From Ctenosaura bakeri (Eukaryota > Chordata > Lepidosauria > Squamata > Iguanidae): DNA of 64,000 bases. The notes below the pieces were generated by a model that worked only from the letters and a program-made list of their open reading frames with translations, searched no databases and had not been told where the DNA came from. Of this stretch, positions 12,390-24,864 are shown piece by piece. The stretch lies in the NCBI GenBank assembly GCA_948474755.1, contig CAOLHI010002134.1, positions 241,798-305,797 of the forward strand, read 5' to 3'. Each line of letters starts with the position of its first letter. The first letter of the stretch is position 1. The position numbers and the translations under genes were made by a program.

Positions 12390-12765
12390 GTTGAGGGAAC
12401 TGGGCTTTTTTAGCCTCATGATGAGCAGACATAAAGGTGACATGACTTCACTCTTCCAATATCTAAAGTCAAAGAAAGGGAGGGGCAAGTTTGTTCTCTG
12501 CTGTCCCAGAGGATAGACCAAGAATAATGGTTTGAAGTTGCAGGAACGCAGATTTTTATTGAACATTAGAGGGAACTTGACAGTAAGAAGTGTTTGGCAA
12601 TGGAACTAATTGCCAAGAGAAATCATGGGATCTTTGGACAGCCTCAAAAAGTGGTTGAGCAGCTATCTGCTGGGGATGGTCCAGCTGGACCTCCTGCACT
12701 GAGCAGGTGATTGGACACAATGGCCTATGAAGTCCATTCCAACTCTATGGTTCTGTGATTCTACA
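12390..12765 (+). mobile_element. CR1 LINE 3' end, diverged
   Basis: It includes 'gggcttttttagcctcatga', 'ctgctgtcccagaggataga' and the tail 'gtccattccaactctatggt' with 'tctgtgattcta'. This is the same order of landmarks as the other CR1 ends, but older. Confidence 0.85.
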
Positions 12766-13442
12766 CTGTAAAACTGCACATTCTTAAATTATATTTCAGT
12801 ATTATAACTGCTTGTGTTTTCATCTTTACATATTTTTCATATGGTTGTGTCCTGATTTTGAGAGCCCCAGTTTTGGAAGAGAAATGAGATATAAGTCAAA
12901 CAACCAAAATATTCTGCAATTTTAAATTTGAAGAGTAGATGGGATAGGAGAATGATTATCTTCAAGGAAAAGCAGCTGGCAAGTTTGTGATTAAATCATT
13001 TCAGAAAGTTATAAAGAAACCACAATTGCTCTCATTAAAATCAAGTTAACTCCGAGGTTTTTTTGGGAGAGGGAATTCTCAGTAAGATGCCCTCAGGGCT
13101 GCTTGTGGCTCTTCCCCCCCCCCACAATTTATTTGCTGGTGGGCACTCTACCTGAATATGACAGTGACAGCCCTCTCCAATGCTTGAACTCACCTGGATC
13201 ACCATCTTAGTTATGTTGGCCAAATCTCCACTGTACTCATAGACCCCAGAATGAGGTGGGAGGGTACATGATCCTTCGTATATGTGCTGTAAAGGCAGTG
13301 TCTTCATTTGCATTTATTTTTATTCCATCTTCCCATAAAAAAAAAATCCTTCAAAGGCAGCTGACAAACCTCACTAAAAGAAACTAAACTAAAGCGATTA
13401 CAATTATTGCAATAATCAATAAAGATCAAAACTATTTAGAAC
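12766..13442. other. Unassigned; tail is part of an unnamed repeat
   Basis: There is no gene. From about 13310 ('ttttattccatcttccc', 'gattacaattattgcaa') it appears to belong to a degenerate repeat that resumes at 13673 after the SINE insertion and has a relative at 33940-34270. Confidence 0.4.
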
Positions 13443-13672
13443 TCTATATAGCAGCAATAGCAGTTACATTTCTATGCTGCTTATCAGTGTGAAGCACTCC
13501 CTAAGCAGCTTACAATGTGTTTAGCTAATTGCCCCCAACAAGCTAGGTACTCATTTTATCAACCTACAGAAGGATGGAAGGCTGAGTCAACCTGGAGCCC
13601 TGCAGGATCGAACTCACAACGTTCTGGTTGCAGTATCGGCATTTAACCACTGGACCACCAGGGCTCTACACT
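13443..13672 (-). mobile_element. Sauria-type tRNA-derived SINE
   Basis: The reverse complement starts 'agagccctggtggtccagtg' with the Pol III A-box region and continues through 'gagttcgatcctgcagggct' (B box), 'ctcagccttccatccttctg' and 'gataagcagcatagaaatg', ending in a GCTATTGCTGCTAT-like tail. The same layout is seen at 50884-51100. This is the squamate Sauria SINE family, whose tail is thought to be recognised by BovB-type LINE machinery. Confidence 0.9.
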
Positions 13673-13925
13673 GCAAATATGTGTCCTTACACCCTTTGAA
13701 AAAGCAATGGAAGAAGAACTGGATGACAGCTCTGAGGGGAGTACATTCCATATTTTGGGAGTAACACAAGAAAAAATCCTCTCTCATATATGGACCTCAG
13801 CTGAAAATGGCATTCTCAAGAAAAAGGAAGAAGAAGAGAACTCTGACCAGGGAGAGTTCTTGTGCATTTGGAAGTAAACAACAGATTCTCTGCGCCAGCC
13901 AATTCCAACACCACTGGATATTCTG
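13673..13925. repeat. Right part of an unnamed degenerate repeat
   Basis: 'gctctgaggggagtacattc' followed by 'tttgggagtaacac' resembles 'ctctgggaaagagtattctc' at 34150, so both may be the 3' region of one old LINE. Confidence 0.35.
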
Positions 13926-13994
13926 TACTACAACTCCCATCAATCCAGCCATTGGCCATGCTGGTTGGGGCTGATAGAAGTTGTAGTTAAAATA
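13926..13994. mobile_element. Short fold-back element
   Basis: 'actacaactcccatcaat' and its imperfect reverse complement 'tgatagaagttgtagt' flank 'ggccatgctggttgggg'. This is a fold-back MITE core of a type I recall as frequent in reptile genomes. Confidence 0.6.
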
Positions 13995-14889
13995 TGTGGA
14001 AGGCGCCACATCAAGGAAGTCTGCTCTTCATTAAAGGAGAGAAGAAACCTGTTGCCCAGTGTCACTTCTCAAAGACAGCATCGTTTTGGCCTTTTTGACC
14101 TTCTGAAAAGGACAATCAAGTAACTTGCTCAACAATGTTCTTTACTGTGCCAACTAAGAGTGGCCCACCAAGGCCTTTTCCAGCTCTGCCATCTGAAATC
14201 TTTGGACTATACATGTCCAGAAATGAATTTCAAGCCCAGTTGGATGTGAAGGATGTGTTCTCTCACTGAAGTCTGGAGATACATATCTTGCCCCATTGGA
14301 GAAGGGTGATTTTATGAGACAGATTAATACCAAGGATATAATAAGCCCATCCAGTGGAACACTCAGATACATTTCTTCTTTGTGATGGGAAATGAGATTA
14401 AAGGCACCAACTGTGATGAAAATGTTGCATGAAGACAAAAGTTATGAACTTTGTTTGCAGACATCCTGAGAACCTCTCTTGCAATGCAAACATTCAAACT
14501 GGCCCCCATCAATTATTCAGTAAGCTATCGAAGAGTAAGTTTTATAATCCTTCATACAACTTCTGCTCTAGGAAAATCTGGTTCCGCAGGACATAAATCC
14601 TTCTAAGAACCTAATATTACTGTATTATTTCTTTGTTGAATTTGTTCAGCTGTCATTGATAGACAATACATGTGTAGTATGAATTTAAGATTCCAGATTT
14701 TTGTGATACACGTATGGAGGAAAGGACTGGGAGGAGGAACATAAGCTCTCCTAGTTTTTCCAGAAGTAGCAGAACACAGACTTTTTGAGAAATTCAATGT
14801 TCTCTGCCTAAGAAAGGGGCCTGTAGCTTCACAAAGGACAGAGACTCCTGGGAGCCCATGAAAAGTTACTTTACTGCCGCTAATGGAGT
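13995..14889. other. No recognised feature
   Basis: No supported gene or repeat. Confidence 0.4.
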
Positions 14890-17149
14890 TTAAATTTTAC
14901 TGTCCTTTGTCACATGGCCAAGAAGGGTAGTGACCTCTGCCTACATTGAAATCCCTCCAGAACAGACTTCCAGTTTGAGACACGGCAGCATGAAGAGAAG
15001 TTCTCCTGTGCACTGGCAGGGGATTCACACATCTCGCGGCAGGAGTTGATTTAGGGATGATCCAAGTCAGCCAAATCTTCTCCTTAGCATACAAGAAGTA
15101 AGTTGGGGTTCCAGAGGACCAATACCTGCTTCTAGCTTCCTGCAGTTGAGTATCAACTATAGAAGCGGATAAAGAGAAGGGGATCAGGACAGCCATCGTC
15201 ACATGTATGCAGTTGGTCTAGACTAGCATAAATGCTGTCACCAGACCTTGCAAATGAAACCTGACAAAGAGCCCTGGAAAATCTTATTAGCTATGAGAAA
15301 AGATTCACAATTTGAAGATAGGTGCTATTAGACAAAATAAAAGGGATAAACTATGTTCTGTTCTATTTGCTGTTGCATGAAGTCTGTGCTCTGTGAGTTT
15401 GCAATTGGCCGGCCACACCCAGTGATGGGAGAGTGTCAGAGGGGAGGTGTTGAAAAACAGAACAGAGTTCATAGATAAAAACAGAGTAAAAGACTTGAGA
15501 ACAATCAGATTGAAAGCCTCTGATGTTTGATCAAACTGACACCATCGTTGGTAAATAGTGGATTTGGGGAACTTGGAGAAAGACAGAGAAAGTGACAGAA
15601 AGGCAAGAGAAAGGAGTGGAGGTCTAAAATGACAGTGAGACAGTGAAACAGAAGAGGATGTAAAGAAAGTGTAGCAAAGTGGGAAAGATGAGAAGAGGAA
15701 GAAAAGGAAAGAACAATCAAATGAAATCAAGAGAAAGAAGGGGAAATAAGGAATGGAAAAGGCTGAGATGAGGCATGGGTAGAGAAGGACAAAAGATGGC
15801 AGAGGGAAAATATGTGTGCTGGACTATGCAGCCAGCAGGGAAAATCTGGAAGACAATGTAGGAAAATTTGGAAAACTGAAAGGACAAAATTGATGGACAG
15901 TGAATGAATGCAAGTTGGTGGGACTTTGTAGGTAGCAGAGAAAATATACAAGACAGTGGTGACAAGAAGGCAGAGAAAGATTAATGGTAGATTGTGACTG
16001 AGGACAGAGGGAGTGAAAGTAACCTGGTGAGACACTGCCGGTGGCAGACGAGCTCTTTGACAAGACTGCAGAGGTTAATACAATGAATAATTATATGGAA
16101 CTGAGACGCTGAGAATAGCTGGTGACTGAGGAGAATGAAAGGCTGAATGTGAGATGACAGGAAGACAATGAGAAAAAGGGGAAAAGTGGGGTGAGAAACG
16201 AGCTCTAAAGGGAAGAAGAGCAGATATAAAACAATAACTTTAATCGATTGTCTGTAGTGTACAGAATTAATTCATTTCATTAGGAACTTTATTGTAATTG
16301 GGGTTGAAGGGAAATTAAAAAGAGGGTAAAGTACTTAATTGATTATAAATTATTATTCATCAATACAAATGTATTATATATTTATAATAATCAATCTTAA
16401 ATGTATATGTTATATACAATATATTTTTGCTTGAAAAATAGCTTGGATTGGAGGAGGAAATTTTGATTTGGAAGGAATAGTGAACTGTGCATGGTGAGGG
16501 AGGCAGAGAGAAGGACAGAGCTGATATACTGTGATACAAAAGGGGCAAGGGAGGGCATCTCCTTTTCTTTCTTCTTTTACTTATTTATTTAATTATTCCT
16601 ATTTAGAAGAGATAATGAGGACTTAATATAGTCAATGAAGTATAAGTAAAATATAGAGTGTTTTTTCCTCCTCCTTCTTACTTCTTCTTTCCTAGTTTAT
16701 CTCTTTTTTCATTCTTCTAATCCTTTACAGTTGGTGACCACTGGTGTTAATAAATGTAAGTAGATGTAAAAATAGAAAGATAAAACAAGGCAATCAGATA
16801 ATACAACAAAATTGTTGTAAACAGATTGCAATAGAGTGGGATAAGTATTATTGGGGAGGAAAGAGGAGAGGAGGAGAAAAATAGAAGAGAAAGGAAAGAG
16901 AAGGAGAAAGGAAGGGGGAAAAGGAGGTAATTCATTATTTTATAACAGAATTGCTATATAAAGAAATATATACATGTAACTCTGATGATGATGATGATGA
17001 TGACAACATACACAAATAAATGAAAAGGAGCAGAGAGGAGGAAACTGAGAGAGATAGATACAGTTAAACTACAAATTAATATGCCTACTGGACAATAGCA
17101 CAGATGACATCGCAACCTCAAAGAAGGCCATCCTTGGAAGCCACTCCCA
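14890..17149 (+). other. Purine-rich region, possible L1 5' UTR
   Basis: From 15300 to 16560 the plus strand is strongly GA-rich (agaaag, gagaaaggag, aggaagaaaaggaaag). This makes long but meaningless S/F/L-rich open frames on the minus strand. It lies directly upstream of the L1 ORF1 at 17150 and could be that element's 5' UTR or older flanking DNA. The stretch at 14930-15200 is richer in GC and could contain the promoter end. A GAT microsatellite sits at 16983-17001. Confidence 0.35.
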
Positions 17150-17960
17150 ACACTGGCTGACCAATGTACCATTCTGGAAGAAATTAAAAAGATGAAAGCA
17201 GAAATGAGACAGGACATGAGGGAAATATGAACTAGATTAAGCAGGATGTCCAGACAGAATTAAGAGATTAAAAATGAATAGAGCGAATGTTAGAAGACCC
17301 GAAACGAACAATTAGCAGAGTCAATGTTTTGCAAGAGAAGATGAAGAATGTGGAAGATAGAATGGATGTAATTTTGTCAGAACATGAGAGAGACTTGGAC
17401 AAGAAAGATCTAACACAATTAAAACTAAGGGAGAATTCTTTGAAAAGCAGAGGATTAAGAAAGTAGACAAGTGAAAATCTATATGAAATATTAATACCAG
17501 CTTTTGCAGATTTTTAGAATAAGTCCCAAGAGCAGTTTGAATGGGAAGTTGACAAAAGTTTTAGAATTAATTTGACACTGGCAAGGAAAGAAACCTTCTC
17601 AGAGTTATTGTGGTATACTTTGTAAGAAAAAAAGACATCATTATCCAACACAATTTGGAAAGTAGTTTTAAGATGGGGAATGAAAAGATACTTTATAAAG
17701 ACATCCTGGGTAGAATTCTTCTTAAGAGAAGAGAATACAAATTTTTAGCCTCCCAGCTAAGATAAATAGGAATTCCCTACAGATGAGGGAAATTAGGAGT
17801 AATTTTTCATTTTAAGGACAAAAACATAGTTAAATGAAGAAAAATGAAGACAAAGAAGACAGAAGGAAAAAGAGGAGATGGAGGTTGAAGAGGATGATGA
17901 TGACAATGATGATGACTGGAGTCAGAGTTAATAGAAGAAAAGGAACAGGAGTAAAAGATG
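17150..17960 (+). pseudogene. L1 ORF1 remnant
   Basis: Pieced across frames, the translation shows 'PRNRPSLEATPNTG'-like text, a charged helical stretch (EEIKKMKAEMRQDMREI), then 'ENLYEI' and 'PAFADFLE', 'EKKTS-LSNTIWKV', 'REENTNF' and a final acidic tail (EVEEDDDDNDDD). This order, helix then RRM-like then C-terminal domain, is that of L1 ORF1p, an RNA chaperone that coats the L1 RNA. Several stops and frameshifts make it dead. ORF2 begins almost directly at its end, as in other vertebrate L1s. Confidence 0.7.
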
Positions 17961-20900
17961 AATTTGCAATTAATATTGTTGAATTTAAAGGAATAAATGC
18001 ATCACAAAAAAGGAGAGCAATATTCCATTATCTTGGAAAAAAGAAATATAACATTGTCTGTCTTCAAGAAATCTAAATAAAACAAGAGAAAACAAAATTG
18101 ATTCAGAATAAGGTACTACGAAAGGAATTCATCTCAGTGAGAGAAAAGAAAAAGAAAGGGTATGTTTAGTCTGTTGGGCATGTTCAGTCTTCAGAAGAGA
18201 AGGTTAAGAGGGGGCATGATAGCCATGTTTAAATATTTGAAGGGATGCCATGTAGAGGAGGGAGTGGGCTTGTTTTCCACTGCTCCAGAGATAGGACAAG
18301 GAACAATGGATTTAAACTGCAGCAAAGGAGATTCCACCTGAACCTCAGGAAGAACTTTCAGATGGTCAGAGCTGTCCGGCAGTGGAATATGCTGCCTTAA
18401 TGGTGTGGTGGAGTCTCCTTCTTTGGAGGTTTTTAAGCAGAGGCTGGATGGCTTTCTGTTGGGAATGCTTTGATGGGTGTTCCTGCATAGCAGGGGGTTG
18501 CACTGGATGGCCCCTGTGGTCTGATTCTATGATTATGTTAACCACAAAACAGAAGTAACAGAAATCTTCAATTATAGGTAAGGCCAACATGTAGAAATTT
18601 AGGTAATATGGCAAAGTCAAAAAACTTTGATAGTAGGAGTTTAGGGTCTACATGAAAATAAAGATAAATTTTATGAAGAGTTAACTTATCTGATCACAAT
18701 GCAATTCTACTGGTATTAAAGAGAGTATTAAAGAAAGACAAAGTTTATAGTTGGTAAATAAATGACAGACTATTACAGGAGAAAAATATTATAATAAAAG
18801 AAAAAAATACTCTTCAATTATACTTTTCTGAAAATCTACAGAAAAGAACCAGTACAGATATGGTTTAGTGAAGCCATGATGCATGCATTTTTTATTCAGC
18901 AAAATGGTGAAATGAATAGAAAAAAAAGAGAAAAGGTACAAAATATCAATGACCAAATAAAAGAGAATTAAAAGCAAACCCATCAAACAAAGAAGTGCAA
19001 AGGAAAATTATTTTATATTTTATATAAGACAAAAACATTCTGAAAGGGCAAATAAATCTAGAAAATGTCTAGTTTTAAAATTATGGGAAAAATTATCTTT
19101 AATCACAAAAATTAAGGAAGGAGAAGAAATATATACAGACTGTGAAGAAATAAAAAGTAGTTTTTAAAAACACTATTCAGAACTTTACCAAGAACAAAAG
19201 ATCATTAAAGAATATATAAACAGAACTAACCAGAACTAACAGGAGAATAAAGGGCAATATTAAACTACCCAATAACTGTTGCGGAAATGGAATGCAATTT
19301 GAAATTGTAAGAAAGGAAAACCTTCAGGGCCAAATTGGATATTTATTCCAAAATACCAGAAGATGAACCAATTTTATGTCTTCAATCAAGCATGAATGGA
19401 GTATTAGAAGGGAAAGTCTCAAAATCCTGGGGGAAGCCAATGCAACTTTGCACTAATTTTTCTAGATATGAGAAAGCATTTGACAGTGTTAACTGGAGTT
19501 TCATGATGGAAGCTATATAAAAAATAAATGTAGGAAATGAATTTTTGAGATGGATGAAAGTTATTTACATTAAGACACTCTAATTTTTATAAATTAGGAA
19601 AATAAAGAAAATAGACATACAGTGAGATATAAGACAGGGATGCTCATTATCTCCATTAATAGTCCTGATGGTTATTTAAAAATTGAACAGAAATAGAAGG
19701 GATAATATTAAGATAAAAGGAAAAGACAAGAGTAATGAATATAAATTAAGAACATTCATAGGTGATCTTCTTATATCTTTAGAAGAATCTATAGAAGAAT
19801 TGAAAAAAATTAAACGAATTCAGGAAGATTTCAGGACTTAAATGAGGAAATGATTAGTATATTGACTAAAAATATGTTGAAAGTAGAAAAAGAATTAAGT
19901 CAACTATCAGGATATAAGGTTAGCACAAAAGTGAAATATTTGAGAATACTATAACAAAGAAATATCCAGAGTTATTTAAAAACAACTATGACAAAATACA
20001 GAAAAGATTTATAAAATTGGAAAAATTTAAAATTATCTCCCTTAGAAAGAATTTCCACAATCAAGATGAGTATGCTACCTAAATTATTTTTCTTATTCCA
20101 ATCAATACTGGTGATAGACAATGAAATGGTCTTTCTAAAATGGCAAAGACATATTTCTGGTTTTATATAGGAAGGGGAAAAAGCAAGAATAAAATTAAAA
20201 ATACTCCAAGATGCAAAGGAAAAAGGAGGGCTAGGACTGCCAAATTTTAAATTGTATTATCAGGTGAGTTGTCTTGAGTGGATTAAACAGTGGGTTAAAT
20301 TCCCTTATGAGGCTTTCTATAAGAGAGAGACTATTCTGCATGATAAATGGATCACATATAAAGATTTGAGGAAAATTCAAGAAGATGATCTAGACCCAAG
20401 ATTATCTCAAGGAAGAAGAAATCTCATGTCATTGGTTAATGTATAGACAACTCAAAGAAAAAGTGAAAACAGAATTAAAAATAAATTGCATCCAAAAGGA
20501 AAATACAGAATTAGAAACAATAATAGCTATGGAAAGTCAAAAGGCTTGATCACAAATATATAAAATATTCCTGAAATGGGATACAGAGGAAGAAATAATT
20601 AAAGAACCAATTATATAATGGGCTCAAAATATAAGCCATTCAATTGATCTTAGTTAACAGGAAAGAACAGAACATGGGACAGAATAACGAAGTATAGAGC
20701 ATGTCAGGATATAAGAGAAAATATATACAAAATGCACTATAAATGTTACCTATCTCCAGGTAACACCCCCAAAATATACAAAAACTATGGTAGTATATTG
20801 TTGAAATGTGACATACAAAGAGGTGCTTTCTATCTTCTCTGGTGGCTGTGCAAAAGAGTCAAGAAATATTGGAAAGCCATACCTATACAAATTGAAAAAG

Positions 20901-21060
20901 ATATTAAGAATTCATTTACTGATGACTCTATTATTATATCTGTTAGGAGTGATAGAAAAATGGAAACAAAAGTCACTTCCAACAGAGGACGACTGGATCT
21001 TACAATTAATTGCCATGTCACACATGGATAAAAAGACAAGTTTAATAAAGGAAGGGAGTG
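17945..21060 (+). pseudogene. L1 ORF2 remnant (endonuclease and RT)
   Basis: The start reads 'INIVEFKGINASQKRRAIF' and 'KKYNIVCLQEI', the first endonuclease block of L1 ORF2, with the catalytic E. After the CR1 insertion, RT-region text is visible in pieces: 'ENLQGQIGYLF', 'YEKAFDSVNWSF' around 19470 (motif A, AFDSVNW) and 'CSLSPLIV'-like text near 19640. C-terminal text ('YQVSCLEWIKQW' at 20260; 'FSGGCAKESRNIGK', the L1 'FFHMWWTC' region, at 20820) follows. There is no continuous frame; it is an old copy. Confidence 0.75.
18160..18540 (+). mobile_element. CR1 LINE 3' end inserted in the L1 ORF2
   Basis: It begins 'gggcatgttcagtcttcaga' with 'agaggttaagagggggcatg', the usual CR1 ORF2 end, and finishes 'gggttgcactggatggcccc' and 'ctgattctatgattatg'. 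L1 sequence continues on both sides, so the CR1 is younger than the L1. Confidence 0.92.
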
Positions 21061-21500
21061 TAGATAATTTTGTCCGTGGTAATGGTAATGGCAATTTTGT
21101 CAAGTGTTGACATGGTAATTGCTTACTTTCATAACACTTGGGGTAAACTAGCAATGGCAAGCTTTTGAGACTGAAGATTAACATGCAGTCTCATATTTAT
21201 TTATCAAAGTATACTTATTGTTTTATTTAATCTAGTTGTATTTTATTGTAATGGAGTGATAAATGTTAAACTAGAGGCAAGTTATAATATCTTTAATACA
21301 AAAGTTATAGAATCTTTTTGGTTAGATCAAAGGAAAGGATATATCATATATAAACAGTCAAAATCCAAGACCTGTCAGGGGAAGTCAATGTATGTGTCTA
21401 ACGATATATGTGTCTAACGATGTGGTTAACAATGAATGTGATTGTACAAACTGTGTGCTATTTTTTTTAAAAAAATTATTAAGTAAAAAAAAAAAAAAGA

Positions 21501-23680
21501 AACACCATACCATCACCGAACAACACAAAAGAAATAAACTACAAAAAACTATAAAACTATAAAAATACCATCAGAAGAGCAGACAAAATTACAAATATTA
21601 AACTAGACTACAAAACATCAATAAAACTACTAATAACTAAATATTGGTTCTAGCCCTTGTTCCAAACAGTGAATACCAACCAAGCAGTAAGAACTAGCTA
21701 TTAAATCCTTAAATCTTACTTACAGTTAATACTTGTTGCCTACTATTTATTTTCATAGTAAATATAAACTTGCAAGATTAACTGATAAACTAATAATTCT
21801 AGGTAAGTATTAATAATGATTCTAACTTAATTATTCATTATTTTCAACCAGTTAGTAATTATTGATCAATTACAAAATATCATTCTTTGACAAAATTTCG
21901 TATAAACTTAACTCCTTACATACTAACTTAACATCAAACATGAAAGTCTTTCTTAACTTATTCTATCTTATGTACTAGTCATGACTAACTTATTCTATAT
22001 TAGTACTTCTTAAAAGAATAATTCTTTACACGATAAGTAACTTTTAAAAGTGACAAAGTAAAGGTATTAAGTCCCATTATACTTCTTGTGATAGTAAAAA
22101 ATGCCAAGTTTAGAATTAACATTTTAAAAGAGAAATAAAAGCTATCTTTGTCATCATCAGATCCCCTCAGTCCCTTCATAACTTTTCTCGTAGTAATCTT
22201 AAGCCTCTTTCTTCATCAGGTGCATTCTTTTTCTTTTTCCAAAAATGGGGTGATATTTAAATGATCCTAAATGGCCTTCTGTCAACTCAGCCATACCTAC
22301 TCTATGTCCTTCATCTTTGTACATGAAAATCAATTCTTCAGGTTAATCCCAGTTGAGAGGAACATTTTTTTCTGGAAAGTCTGGACTACTCCTTTTTCCA
22401 AAGAAACACTTCTTGTGAGAGCACAGACTAAATACCATACATTCTCCAAAGTAGTGCCTGATCAAATTCCAAATTTTGACCTTTCAAGCTTTGTATCTGT
22501 AAGTTGGGTTATAACCTCTCTTAAGCCTCTCATCTAGCTAACATCAACTGTACTGGCTCTTTCCATCTCTTGCTGCATATTTATCTCCTTACGTTTAGAT
22601 ACGATTTCTGATTTTCAAGTCAGTTCTTGCAAAGGTTGTGTTAAATCCTCTTTGTCCTCTAATTGCTCACCTGTCATTTCAGCACCTATTGAGTTTTCAA
22701 TACCTTCATCTTCCTCTGATCCATCTTTGAACTTTCTTGAGAGTTGTTTTATAAGTACTTCAAACTTTTTCTCAGTCGATGCTTTAACTTGTCTAACTTC
22801 AGACAAAAAATTCAGAAAATATTCGGGTATTTCCTCAGCCTCCTCAAGGTTACTTTTAATTTGAGTGTCATAATCTGCAACTGGAGCCAGGATAACGTCC
22901 ATCCAATAGTCAGCATATTGTCAAACAACAAGGCTTACATTCAAAAACAATAGATAACAAGGAATTTCCTATAATCTTTCCCAGAGATATTAAAATTAGC
23001 ACAATGCTACTCAAAAAACAGACTGGCAAAGTAATTTTAAAAACTCTTCTTTATGATAGCACGCATGACAACCTTAGAAATGAAAATAGAGTCTCATTCA
23101 AATATTAATGTGAACCATATATAAATACTGATCCAAATCCAGAGAAAAGAAATCCAGTTAATAATCCAAACTACACAGACAGTCAGGCATCTGAGAAAAA
23201 AAGTCAGTCCTTTAAAAAGTTCAAAATCTAAATCCAAGTATGTGGAAAGTACGAGGAATTAGATCCCAAAGCAAAAGTAAATGAAGAAAAAAGAAAAGAT
23301 TTGAGTACTTTAATTTGATTCCCTATAGAAATCAAAACAAGGACATACTGTCTCTCCAAAGTCCAAACACAAGAAGGCTCTAAAACTGTAGAAAAAGTTC
23401 AGCTGCAGAAAGCACAGGGCTTCTTGTCTTCCATAAGCAAAACTATACATAAGCAATTTATACACATACGAGAAGTCCAGAGGCAGAGAATATAGTGTCC
23501 CATTCCCAAGCAGACACTTCACTGGACCTGCGCCTGGCTTGAATGGAGTCCTCGGGCTCCCCGTATCAGGGAACCCACTAGCTTGACAGGAAAAGCATCC
23601 CCTGTCAGGCATGATGCATCCTTCACTGATGTGATCAGATGCCAGAACCAGTTTTTGTTATGTTTCAGTGTGCATTTTAA
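21501..23680 (-). mobile_element. L1-family element with ORF1 only (HAL1-like), copy B
   Basis: Minus-strand order: 5' UTR (23680-22910) starting 'ctggttctggcatctgatca', ORF1-like frame (22902-22615), then about 1.1 kb of AT-rich 3' region with the shared 'ggttctagcccttgttccaa' block near 21645. The 5' start matches those of the copies at 28160 and 32250 ('ctggttctg'). No endonuclease or RT is present. Confidence 0.6.
22615..22902 (-). pseudogene. ORF1-like N-terminal fragment of element B
   Basis: Ninety-five codons starting MDVILAPVADYDTQIKSNLE, then the conserved 'EEIPEYFLNFLSEVRQ' block, 'KKFEVLIKQLSRKFKDG' and an acidic end (SEEDEGIENS, GEQLEDKEDL). The heptad pattern suggests a coiled coil, consistent with the N-terminal half of an L1 ORF1 protein. 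The frame ends before any RNA-binding domain. Confidence 0.55.
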
Positions 23681-24864
23681 CAGAAATAGAAAACAAACTC
23701 CTCCAGAACAATTGAACTATAACAGAAACAATACTGATACAAAAGGTAGGCGTGTGTAATCACTTTTCTCCTCCTGTAGCATATTTAATACCTTTTCCCT
23801 GACAAAGAAGCCAATGGAGCTTTGAAAGCTTGCATGCCATACATTTTGCATTCTGGTTAGCTAGTAAAGGTATGTTTGATTGGTCAGTAAAAACTTATGT
23901 GGATACTGGGTTTTGTTATATTTTGAGTACCCTTTAGTATCTAAGAAGACACAACTAGTAGTCCCAGTGGCTCACCTTATACAGCAACATTCGGAGATCT
24001 ACAATTTTTGGCCCATCCTCCAGGATAAGCAAAAGCAACGTGTTCACAAGGTTCCGTACTCTTCAAACAACCTCCCCAGCACAACCATTCCAAAAAGAAG
24101 AGCTAATGAGGACTCTGCCAGGTTAGGCAACACTACTTTTAAGTCCCCTTCAGCATTAATCCCCTTCTGTTTACTTTTCCTGATCCAGAATGGACACAGT
24201 TGGGGTAGATATGTTACTTGCTGGCCAAGGCTCCATAGGCCCTATAGCTTCCAAAGGACCCTAAATGTAGGAAGAATCACCAAGCAATTAACTGGGACAG
24301 TCTCTACTTACCTCTATTGTGTCAAAGCTGGAAAGGAGGCTGGCTGGTGGTCAGGTTCACTAGTGGACACTTCCACACTGGCCATGATGAGTGAAATGCT
24401 AGTCTGGTACCAAACCCGAGACCTGATGTGTTTGAGTGAGTCCTAATAATAATTCTGGCAATTTCTCACAGGCTGTAATCCACAAATTATCTCAGAAATA
24501 CAAAAATAAATAGAAAACTCTATTTCAAAACAGGTTATTTCAAAATAAAATTAACTCAAGTCTTCATTAGTAAAGCCAAATGCTTTCTGAATCTGCCACT
24601 AAAATTAGGGACTTCTTGGAAGCTTGATATCATGAAAATATACCCTGCAGATTATCTCAGTTTTTAAGTAAATCCTAGCTTTCAAACTGCATTTGTGCAA
24701 CACATGGGATTTCCCCCTGCATTTACACACAGGACTGCTATACAGGACTGCTATTTCTGAACTGAAATTGCACAAAGGTACCATAAATGAAGCCATGTTA
24801 TTGGCCCTTCAACCCCGTTATTGTCTACTTTGGCCCACAACAGTTTTCCAAGGACTTGGAAATT
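23681..24864. other. No recognised feature
   Basis: A 188-codon open frame on the plus strand at 23880-24446 has no ATG start and no resemblance to a known family. 'gaagccaatggagctttgaa' at 23810 looks like an unnamed repeat tail. Nothing else is supported. Confidence 0.35.

Larger units (their letters stand above)
17150..21500 (+). mobile_element. Decayed L1 LINE, plus strand
   Basis: ORF1 and ORF2 remains follow in order and the element ends in a poly(A) run at about 21487-21499. Frameshifts and stops are scattered throughout, and a CR1 (18160-18540) interrupts ORF2. It ends only a few bases before the 3' end of a minus-strand L1-type element, so the two lie tail to tail. Confidence 0.88.

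Noticed and set aside
15305..16063. Several overlapping minus-strand frames rich in S, F, L and H
   Set aside because: They are the complement of a GA-rich plus strand upstream of an L1. They overlap each other in different frames and have no domain.
23880..24446. 188-codon open frame on the plus strand
   Set aside because: It starts from TTG, shows no known domain, signal or conserved motif, and lies in DNA flanked by repeats. A chance open frame is the simplest explanation.
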